NCBI GenBank assembly: GCA_016124755.1 | Contig: WGNA01000002.1 | Location: forward strand, 1 to 64,000 | Direction of reading: 5' to 3' | Source: Bacteroidota bacterium | GTDB lineage: Bacteria; Bacteroidota; Bacteroidia; NS11-12g; UBA9320 | DNA length: 64,000 bases | In this document: positions 25,873-32,763 of the stretch, one piece after another | Layout: every line of letters begins with the position of its first letter | How positions within the stretch are numbered: position 1 is the stretch's first letter | Notes under the pieces: generated by a model | Database searches by the model: none | Told to the model about the DNA's origin: nothing | What the model saw: the letters and a program-made list of their open reading frames with translations, nothing else | Position numbers and translations under genes: made by a program

Positions 25873-27099
25873 ATGAAAAAGGTTCTTGGACATCGGGCTT
25901 GTTTACTAATCACTGTCAGTAGTATTTCGGCCATCTTTTCTTCCTGCAATACCCATTGCCGCCAAACCAGAAGATATGTTGCGAATGTGCCGGTGTATGA
26001 ATCATTGACAGACATCCGGAATTCCATCAAAATTCAATCTTCGGTTTCTTTGGAGAATCCGGGTAAAATCAACCAATACGGAGACCTGTTGTTCATCATT
26101 GAAAAAGAGAAAGGGATTCATGTTGTCGACAATTCCAATCCTTCTTCTCCTGTCTTTAAGAAATTCATTTCCATGCACGCCTGCCACGATATTGCAACCG
26201 GCAATGGTTTGTTGTATGTAGATCAGGGGCCCGATATAGTAGCATTCGACATCAGCGACATCGATCAGATTCAGGTTGTTGGAAGAAGTGAGAAAGTAAT
26301 TTTTTCTGACCAGTTAAAGGGCGACTCCTTTCCGGTTTCATTTATTGAAAAGGAAATTGAAGAAGTGATTGATAATGGAGATTGCGGTGGAAGTAACGGG
26401 CGTATTTTTGAAGACTTCGTTGCCGTTCCGGAAATGTCAGGCGGCGGAACATCTGGTTCAACTTCCAGAATGATTTTCGACAACAACCGACTCTTTGTTG
26501 TCGACAATTCTACCATCTTTTTCTTCGATTTGGCGAATCCCCACAAGCCGGTTAAAGTTTCGTCACAGATTATTACAAACGGACTTGAGACGGTGTATCT
26601 GCACCAGGATCTTTTCTTTATTGGAAGTCAGTTTGGGATGTTCATTATGAAAATTCAAAATCAGCAGCTTCAACAGGTGAGTGGAGTTTTTCATTCACGC
26701 GGATGTGATCCTGTGGTGGTTCAAAACAATCGGGCGTATGTTACATTAAGGGGAAGTAACACTTGTGGTTCTGCACTAAACTCACTTGAGGTTATAGACA
26801 TCTCAAACCCGACAAGCCCCAACGTGATTGCTCAGCATTTTTTAACAGAACCATTCGGACTGGCAGTTAAAGATTCGTTGCTTGTAATCTGTGATGGAAG
26901 CGGAGGCGTCAGAATTTTTGACTCGAGAAATGATTTGGCAATTCTGCAAAATCAATTTTCTGTTTGCCAGGTCGGAAATGCTTTTGATGTTATCCTATCC
27001 GGAAAGCGGATGTTGGTGACTTCAGATAAAGGAATATTTCAATTTGATATAAGCGACCCTAAAAAACCTGATCAGATAAGTACGCTGTTTTCGAAATAA
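25873..27099 (+). CDS. LVIVD-repeat beta-propeller lipoprotein
   Basis: A 408-residue protein beginning with a lipoprotein-type signal sequence; the candidate lipidated cysteine is Cys25 in FSSC. From about 60 to 400 it contains repeats with the LVIVD pattern, for example GIHVVDNSNPSSPVF, SLEVIDISNPTSPNVI and GIFQFDISDPKKPDQI, which form beta-propeller blades. Such proteins are surface or periplasmic and of unknown function. Its stop codon lies at the 3' end of the antisense non-coding RNA that fills the next gap. Confidence 0.8.
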   Translation: MKKVLGHRACLLITVSSISAIFSSCNTHCRQTRRYVANVPVYESLTDIRNSIKIQSSVSLENPGKINQYGDLLFIIEKEKGIHVVDNSNPSSPVFKKFISMHACHDIATGNGLLYVDQGPDIVAFDISDIDQIQVVGRSEKVIFSDQLKGDSFPVSFIEKEIEEVIDNGDCGGSNGRIFEDFVAVPEMSGGGTSGSTSRMIFDNNRLFVVDNSTIFFFDLANPHKPVKVSSQIITNGLETVYLHQDLFFIGSQFGMFIMKIQNQQLQQVSGVFHSRGCDPVVVQNNRAYVTLRGSNTCGSALNSLEVIDISNPTSPNVIAQHFLTEPFGLAVKDSLLVICDGSGGVRIFDSRNDLAILQNQFSVCQVGNAFDVILSGKRMLVTSDKGIFQFDISDPKKPDQISTLFSK

Positions 27100-27277
27100 A
27101 AAAATAGGGCGTGATCGTTGAAAAATCCCTAAAAAAAATAGGATTTGGCCTCCAGTCTGTCGCAACCTTCCCCCGTTCGGTAATCCTCTTCAGCAATGCT
27201 GATAGGGCCTGGTTTTGACCAACCGGTTCAGCCGGTATTGTTAAAGTGTTGAATTTTTCAATTTATCTCAACGCCCT
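27099..27277 (-). ncRNA. Structured small RNA, possibly 6S-like
   Basis: On the minus strand a transcript of about 178 bases can be delimited. A perfect -7 box precedes it (27282-27289). Its 5' end GGGCGT (27276-27271) pairs with ACGCCC (27112-27107) at the 3' end, followed by a T run (complement of the A run at 27098-27104). Inside, a 10-base stem pairs 27253-27262 with 27117-27126, and hairpins ACCGG/CCGGT (27222-27236) and TCAGC/GCTGA (27190-27202) sit in the middle. No open frame fits. Length, end-to-end pairing and free-standing transcription resemble 6S RNA, but sequence identity to it cannot be shown. SRP RNA is unlikely, as its conserved GGAA loop is absent. Confidence 0.6.
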
Positions 27278-27281
27278 GGGT

Positions 27282-27289
27282 CAAAGATA
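27282..27289 (-). promoter_or_regulatory. -7 promoter box of the small RNA
   Basis: The minus strand reads TATCTTTG, a perfect TAnnTTTG match, placing the start at about 27276-27277, exactly where the closing stem of the RNA begins. Confidence 0.65.
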
Positions 27290-27325
27290 TGGTAATCAAC
27301 ACCGGATGTACAAGCCCGGAGAAAT

Positions 27326-27333
27326 TATTTTTG
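27326..27333 (+). promoter_or_regulatory. -7 promoter box of the glycosyltransferase gene
   Basis: TATTTTTG matches TAnnTTTG and ends only 4 bases before the ATG at 27338, so transcription should start at the start codon. It is divergent from the small-RNA promoter 37 bases away. Confidence 0.65.
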
Positions 27334-27337
27334 AATC

Positions 27338-28321
27338 ATGTCTGAAAATCCGTTGATCAGCATCATTCTTCCCTTTAAAGATGAGGAGAAATTTATTTCC
27401 GAATGTTTGTCTTCCATCGTTAAACAGACCTTTACCAACTGGGAAGCGATTGTGATAAACGACCATTCTGTAGATTCCAGTCCCAATATCGTCGGGCAAT
27501 TTTCCAGATCAGATAGTCGCATTAAACTGATACAGAATAATGGTAAAGGGGTGATTGAAGCGATGAATACTGGACTGGAAATTTCACGTGGTAAGTTCAT
27601 CACACGAATGGATGCAGACGATATCAAAATGCCCGATAACCTGGAATCAATGTACAGGTTGATCAATGACAACGCAATCGTTTTGGGTAAGGTAAAATAT
27701 TTCAGATCCGACGGTTTGCGTGACGGATACCGGCAATATGGAGACTGGATGAATGACACCAATACATCAGGCAAAACATGGAAAAATGTGTATCGGGAAT
27801 GTACCGTTCCTTCGCCTTGCTGGCTTACATCCAAAGAAAATCTGATGGCTGCCGGAGGTTTCAACAGTCCGTTTTATCCCGAAGACTATGATTTGTGTTT
27901 TCGGTTTTACAAATTGGGACTTGAACCCAAATGCACTTCCGAAATAATACACCTTTGGCGGGATCATGAATACCGAACTACCCGTGTTTCGGAGTGGTAC
28001 TCAGACAATCGATTTACCGATCTCAAGATTCATTACTTTCTGGATATCGATTTTAACCCCAGGGATGAATTACTCCTTTGGGGAGCCGGTAAAAAAGCCA
28101 AACGAATTGCTTCTGTTTTAGTGAAAAAGAAAATTACTTTTCGATGGATGACAAACAATCTGAACAAAGTGAATAAGGAAATCTATGGAGTAATGATTGA
28201 GAATTCCGAAGGATTTAATCCAAATCAAACACAACAAATACTTGTGGCCATTTCCGGGTTTGAAAATGAACCCGAATCGCAAAATATAATCACACGCGAT
28301 AAAACCTATGTGTTCTGCTAA
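27338..28321 (+). CDS. Family 2 glycosyltransferase with extra C-terminal domain
   Basis: A 327-residue protein. Residues 5-230 are a GT2 catalytic domain: ISIILPFKDEEKFI at 8-21, VINDHSVDSS at 39-48, the DXD-type motif MDADD at 91-95 and PEDYDLCFRF near 180. It would transfer a sugar from a nucleotide donor to an unknown acceptor. Residues 245-327 form a separate small domain that begins LLLWGAGKKAKRIA, a Rossmann-like glycine-rich start. No polysaccharide cluster surrounds it. The stop overlaps the end of the opposing phosphoesterase gene by 4 bases. Confidence 0.88.
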   Translation: MSENPLISIILPFKDEEKFISECLSSIVKQTFTNWEAIVINDHSVDSSPNIVGQFSRSDSRIKLIQNNGKGVIEAMNTGLEISRGKFITRMDADDIKMPDNLESMYRLINDNAIVLGKVKYFRSDGLRDGYRQYGDWMNDTNTSGKTWKNVYRECTVPSPCWLTSKENLMAAGGFNSPFYPEDYDLCFRFYKLGLEPKCTSEIIHLWRDHEYRTTRVSEWYSDNRFTDLKIHYFLDIDFNPRDELLLWGAGKKAKRIASVLVKKKITFRWMTNNLNKVNKEIYGVMIENSEGFNPNQTQQILVAISGFENEPESQNIITRDKTYVFC

Positions 28322-29562
28322 GCAGGATGTAATTCAAAAACGGTTATCTCCGGCCAAATACCAAGTCTTCCCGGAAAACCCAGATACCCGAATCCTCTGT
28401 TCACATATAATTTCTGATCACCCTCTTCGTAAAGCCCGGCCCATTCGGGGTAAGCAAATTTTACCGGACTCCATTTAAAGCCACCGGTTTCGATCCCGAA
28501 CTGCATGCCGTGTGTATGCCCGCTGAAGGTTACATGAATGTTTTTAAATCGTTCCAAAACCTCTCCTCTCCAGTGGCTTGGATCGTGCGAAAGCAATAAT
28601 TGAACGTTGGAACTTTCTGCACCTTTGTATGCTTTATCCAAATCTCCGTATCTGCTGAAATGCATTTTGTTACTCCAGTTCTCCACTCCGATCACCGCCA
28701 TCGAATGACCGTTTTTTTCAAAAATCACATTCTCATTTCTCAATAATTTCCAACCGAGTTTTTCGTGAACCGCCGAAACCCGTGAAATATTTTGCGGTAA
28801 TTTTTCCTTGGTGAAACCGGGTAAATATTCTCCGTAATCGTGATTTCCAAGAATGGAATAAACACCCATTGGTGCTTCGATGCGATTGAACACATCCAGA
28901 TAATCATCCATTTCGGAAGCTTCATTATTTACGAGATCGCCGGTAAAAAAGATGAGATCGGCCTTTTGATCCATGATCATTTTTATGCCTTTCAAAACGG
29001 CATCTTTATTCCAAAAACTGCCGCTGTGGATATCACTGATCTGGAGAATTTTTAATCCTCTGAAAGAATCCGGGAGATTCGGAATCTTCAGCTTTTGAGT
29101 AATTACGCGGTAACGATGCGAACCTTTCACAACTCCATAAGTCATTCCGGTGCCAAATAAACCGGCCAGCACGGCTCCTGTTTTTACAATAAAATCTTTT
29201 CGTTGAACTCCGTATTCACTTAGTTCCTGTGGTTTGCTGATTCGTTTAAAAATCCATTCAAAGACACGAACAACATCGTCGAGTAAAAGGAAAACTGATG
29301 CAATCAGTAAGGTGAGCATAAAGATAAAAACCGCAGACATTACCAACTTGTCGCGGAACGACATCAGACGTCCATCATAAGAACTCATTACCACCCAAAA
29401 AGAGGCAATCAACAGAAATGAGAAAACCCAATAGCTGAGTTTAATTATATAGGTCGTGCGTGGACTAAAATCCCGGATTAAAAACTTGAGTCCGAAAAAA
29501 ACATAAATATCCAGAGCGAGTAAAATACCGGTTATAATGAGGGGAAAGAAAATCCTTGGCAT
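28318..29562 (-). CDS. Membrane-anchored metallophosphoesterase
   Basis: A 414-residue protein. Three membrane segments occur at about 5-24, 36-60 and 75-97, then a cytoplasmic or periplasmic linker and a further hydrophobic stretch near 130-150. The calcineurin-like domain from about 165 shows all metal motifs: QISDIHSG, FTGDLVNN, LGNHDYG, LLSHDPS and SGHTHGMQ. Relatives include YkuE-like phosphodiesterases acting on lipid-linked substrates. The ATG at 29562 is preferred over the TTG at 29565. Confidence 0.9.
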   Translation of the reverse strand: MPRIFFPLIITGILLALDIYVFFGLKFLIRDFSPRTTYIIKLSYWVFSFLLIASFWVVMSSYDGRLMSFRDKLVMSAVFIFMLTLLIASVFLLLDDVVRVFEWIFKRISKPQELSEYGVQRKDFIVKTGAVLAGLFGTGMTYGVVKGSHRYRVITQKLKIPNLPDSFRGLKILQISDIHSGSFWNKDAVLKGIKMIMDQKADLIFFTGDLVNNEASEMDDYLDVFNRIEAPMGVYSILGNHDYGEYLPGFTKEKLPQNISRVSAVHEKLGWKLLRNENVIFEKNGHSMAVIGVENWSNKMHFSRYGDLDKAYKGAESSNVQLLLSHDPSHWRGEVLERFKNIHVTFSGHTHGMQFGIETGGFKWSPVKFAYPEWAGLYEEGDQKLYVNRGFGYLGFPGRLGIWPEITVFELHPA

Positions 29563-29724
29563 CAAATTGTTTTTTGCATCAACATAAAGAAGTCGCGAAA
29601 GTTCATCCCTTTCATGACAGATTGCAGGTTTAAAGCAGAATTTTTTATTTCAATCTTTCAAGCCGGATTTTCATTCGACGAAAAGAAGACAATCGAAATA
29701 AAACTGAAAGTATGATTTACCGGT

Positions 29725-29756
29725 TTTGACCTTGATTGTATATACACCTAATTTTG
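29725..29756 (+). promoter_or_regulatory. Promoter of marR-yceI with internal palindrome
   Basis: TTTG (29725-29728, -33) and TAATTTTG (29749-29756, -7, perfect TAnnTTTG) are 20 bases apart. Between them lies the perfect 10-base palindrome TGTATATACA (29737-29746), a good candidate operator for the MarR protein encoded 19 bases downstream. The frame open upstream of 29775 starts before the -7 box and so cannot be the translated start. Confidence 0.6.
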
Positions 29757-29774
29757 GTGCATTACAATAAATCA

Positions 29775-30239
29775 ATGGGAATCGAAAACGATATTAAGCA
29801 GAACAAGTTTACTTCGGAGTACCAGAAGTTGTTCATCAATATAGCCTATACAAACAGCTATCTGACCAACATTTTGAATACCTTTCTGAAACCCTTCGAT
29901 CTCTCAATGCAACAGTTTAACGTGTTGCGAATTTTACGCGGCCAGCATCCTGAACCGGTTTCCATTAATTCCATTACGGAGCGAATGATCGATAAGATGT
30001 CAAACGCATCAAGGCTGGTAGACAAGTTGCACAAAAAGGAATTGATAGAACGAGCAGTTTGTCCGAAAGACAGAAGACAAGTTGATGTTAAACTATCACA
30101 AAAAGGAATTGAGGTTTTAAAAGAACTGGACGAGCTTCTTCCTGTTTTTGAATCGACCTTCCATCACATTAAATCAACTGAAGCACAAAAAATAAATGAA
30201 CTCCTGGACAGACTTCGGAATGTTCCGGGTAAAATGTAA
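29775..30239 (+). CDS. MarR-family transcriptional regulator
   Basis: A 154-residue winged-helix protein. The recognition region is at about 55-100 (INSITERMIDKMSNASRLVDKLHKKELIERAV region) with the wing CPKDRRQVDVKLSQKG typical of MarR. It probably binds its own promoter, where a palindrome sits between -33 and -7. The yceI-like gene follows after 19 bases and is likely co-transcribed and controlled by it. The inducing ligand is unknown. Confidence 0.93.
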   Translation: MGIENDIKQNKFTSEYQKLFINIAYTNSYLTNILNTFLKPFDLSMQQFNVLRILRGQHPEPVSINSITERMIDKMSNASRLVDKLHKKELIERAVCPKDRRQVDVKLSQKGIEVLKELDELLPVFESTFHHIKSTEAQKINELLDRLRNVPGKM

Positions 30240-30258
30240 AAACACTAATTACTTTTTT

Positions 30259-30852
30259 ATGCTCCCATCAAAAAACAAAAATTTGCTTTTGGCCTTCACA
30301 CTCATCACAGTGACATCGCTGTTGGCCTTTACCACTGATGTAAAGACAGATTCTTACAAAGCCATGCCGGCTAAAACCAGTTTAAACTGGACAGGTTACA
30401 AACTCGGTGGTCAGCACACCGGCACGATTGATTTGAAAAGCGGTTCCTTTACAGTAAAGGATTCGCTTATTTCTTCCGGTTCGTTTGTGATTGACATGAA
30501 GTCGATTAAAGTTACCGACTCAGAAAGTAAAAAACTTTACGACCACATACGTGGCCCGGAATTTTTTAACGTCAATCAATATCCTGAAAGCAAACTTGTG
30601 ATAACTTCTTCAGAGAAGATCGACAGCAAGCATCAGAAAGTTACCGGTAATCTTACCATCCTCGATAAAACGAATCCGATAACATTTACCGCGACTTTAT
30701 TAACTCAATCGGAACATTATGTTTTTTATCAAACCGACTTAAGTATCGACAGAACCAAATACGGAATTACGTATAAATCGAGTGCTGTTGGTGACGCAAC
30801 CATTTTTGATGAGTTTGGTCTTCACATAAAACTGGTGGGAGAGATTCAATAA
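30259..30852 (+). CDS. YceI-family secreted protein
   Basis: A 197-residue protein with an N-terminal signal-type hydrophobic segment (about 8-25), then a YceI lipocalin-like domain from about 32 to the end: LNWTGYKLGGQHTGTI, SFVIDMKSIKV, GPEFFNVNQYPES and a final FGLHIKLVGE. The family binds polyprenoid chains in a beta-barrel and is often induced by acid or osmotic stress in other bacteria. The MarR gene upstream is its likely regulator. I start it at the ATG at 30259, which lies just outside the marR stop. Confidence 0.93.
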   Translation: MLPSKNKNLLLAFTLITVTSLLAFTTDVKTDSYKAMPAKTSLNWTGYKLGGQHTGTIDLKSGSFTVKDSLISSGSFVIDMKSIKVTDSESKKLYDHIRGPEFFNVNQYPESKLVITSSEKIDSKHQKVTGNLTILDKTNPITFTATLLTQSEHYVFYQTDLSIDRTKYGITYKSSAVGDATIFDEFGLHIKLVGEIQ

Positions 30853-30882
30853 GCTCAAGTCATTTCACAATTCACATAAAGT

Positions 30883-30917
30883 AAAAAGGCCGCCCAAATT
30901 CATCGGACGGCCTTTTT
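30883..30917. terminator. Bidirectional rho-independent terminator
   Basis: GGCCGCCC (30888-30895) pairs with GGACGGCC (30905-30912) with one mismatch. Five T follow on the plus strand, and five A precede, which are T on the minus strand. It lies between the convergent yceI-like and T9SS esterase-like genes and can end both transcripts. Confidence 0.85.
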
Positions 30918-30940
30918 CATTGTACTCAAAAATTATTTGT

Positions 30941-32626
30941 TCAGTGAAGAACCTGAATCTTGTTTTGCGCTGTTCCTTCAGAGGTTTGAATTTCCATTGA
31001 ATAAAAACCATTCATTAAACCGGAAATATCGAGAGTTAACTGATTGGAAAGACCCGTCGCGTCAAAAACCACCCGACCATTCAAATCCCGGATTGTTACT
31101 TTTTGGATACTTCCTTTTATCGCTGAAATATTCAAAGCATCATTTGCCGGATTCGGATAAACTTTAGCGTCGATCGATGCTATATCCTTTACTCCAACAA
31201 AATCATTTGTGGTGTAATATCCAAATACTATCGCGAGTCTCGGCATCACATAACCCTGAATAGTGTCGAGCCAGGTCATTCCCTTTGCCGGCGACATATC
31301 CGGATTGGAACCCAGTGACGCCATGTGTGCTGTTACACCGGGAGCAACTGCAGATTTGGCCGCTGCTGAGTTTGGATCCCACCATTGCCAGGGACCTGCC
31401 TGATTTTGAAACAAAGAAGCGCCGGCGGCCAGATCAACTGCAAAAAGTCCCTCAAGATTGTTATTAACAGTAATCGTGTTTCTCGGTGCCGGATAAATGT
31501 AGTCGAACGTCTTGCCGTATTTCTCACGGGCGATTTTCGTATAAATATCGTCGTTCGGCATATTCTTGAACGCATCATTATTTCCAAGGCTTACGGCTTT
31601 CATCACATATACATTTGCTCCCTGCACATCCACAACATCTTCGAGAGTAGTGGGAACCACAACTGTTCCTTCATCGAATGGAGCAAAGGGATCTCTGATA
31701 CATTGAAGGGCAATCATTGCCGCATCACCTTTTTCAAGCCAGGAAGTATCGGCCAACGCACCACCTGCAGCTACAGTTGCAGAAACTTTGGTAGCGGCAG
31801 TCGCTTTAGGATAAAGATTCAACATTCCACCGGAACCATCGATTAGACCAACATTCGCTGTGTCGATATACGATTTAGCATTAAGCGGATTGATGAATTT
31901 GGGTAGCTCCATTTCGGTGTATTTGTCCAGAGTGGTGTAGGCCATTGCGATATAGGCTCCGGTGCCCTCACCGTAAAGCGCAATCTTATTCGGATCGATT
32001 TTATACGTATTCGCCGATGCAGCATCGGTTCTGATCGTGATCACGCATCTTTTCACATCCTGAATAGAACGGTAAACGGCATTTAATAACTGACCTCTTC
32101 TTTCCTGAACGGTGGTTGCCAATGGATTCCAACCCAGGCGGTAGTCTGCAGAAATAGCAACATAACCCATCTTCGCCCACTGACGGCATAGGTATATTGC
32201 TGTGCTGTCTGTTTTGTATCCGAGTGGAGAACCGTTGATGCCCGGAGGCAGGAAGTTTCCTGTGTGAAGGTAGATGATCACCGGTCTTGCTTTAGTAGTA
32301 TCAACCGATGTCTTTGGAGCGTATACATCCATTTTAATATCGGTAACCTTAACCTTGCTTGTAGTGTCAAGCGGATTGTAATAGGTTGCCGGAATCGGTT
32401 GCTGCATTGCCAGAGCGGTTTTGATTGCCGTTAAGTCCTGAACAATTCGCATCGGATCAGTTAGCTTGGATGTTAGAAAATCAATGTTGGTTGCGTACGT
32501 AACATTTGACGTAACTTCGATGTCGGCGTCGGTAAAAACCTCATCGACATACTTTTTTTGAGCTGATGCCTGAAGGCTCCAACCCATTAAAACGGTGGCG
32601 ATTAAATAACTGTAACTCTTCTTCAT
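30941..32626 (-). CDS. T9SS-secreted alpha/beta-hydrolase-like protein lacking the nucleophile serine
   Basis: A 561-residue protein with signal peptide 1-23 (ASAQ), an esterase-like alpha/beta-hydrolase domain about 90-400 and a type A sorting domain about 485-561 (VYPNPANDA). The oxyanion segment PVIIYLHTGNF (115-125) and the nucleophile-elbow position are recognisable, but the elbow reads GEGTG (219-223) where GxSxG is expected: Gly221, codon at 31964-31966, replaces the catalytic serine. It may be a non-catalytic binding protein or use another residue. It is likely exported by the type IX system. A TTAATTTG box, one base off consensus, lies upstream. Confidence 0.8.
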   Translation of the reverse strand: MKKSYSYLIATVLMGWSLQASAQKKYVDEVFTDADIEVTSNVTYATNIDFLTSKLTDPMRIVQDLTAIKTALAMQQPIPATYYNPLDTTSKVKVTDIKMDVYAPKTSVDTTKARPVIIYLHTGNFLPPGINGSPLGYKTDSTAIYLCRQWAKMGYVAISADYRLGWNPLATTVQERRGQLLNAVYRSIQDVKRCVITIRTDAASANTYKIDPNKIALYGEGTGAYIAMAYTTLDKYTEMELPKFINPLNAKSYIDTANVGLIDGSGGMLNLYPKATAATKVSATVAAGGALADTSWLEKGDAAMIALQCIRDPFAPFDEGTVVVPTTLEDVVDVQGANVYVMKAVSLGNNDAFKNMPNDDIYTKIAREKYGKTFDYIYPAPRNTITVNNNLEGLFAVDLAAGASLFQNQAGPWQWWDPNSAAAKSAVAPGVTAHMASLGSNPDMSPAKGMTWLDTIQGYVMPRLAIVFGYYTTNDFVGVKDIASIDAKVYPNPANDALNISAIKGSIQKVTIRDLNGRVVFDATGLSNQLTLDISGLMNGFYSMEIQTSEGTAQNKIQVLH

Positions 32627-32763
32627 AAAATTTCTCTCTTAGTCAATAATTCCGGTTGAAATTATTTTGATAATCCCGCCAAATTAAACAATTTTTTAAC
32701 CTGCACCACTTGTGGCGAACGGTATTTGATCAACCGCGCTTCTAATCTGTGTTTCCGTTCCGG

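Noticed and set aside
27099-27277. Signal recognition particle RNA
   Set aside because: The conserved GGAA tetraloop and the flanking AGG/AGCAG internal loop were not found on either strand.
31385-31846. A 153-residue open frame on the plus strand
   Set aside because: It lies fully inside the T9SS esterase-like gene on the other strand, with no promoter, no recognisable domain and a composition typical of an antisense shadow.
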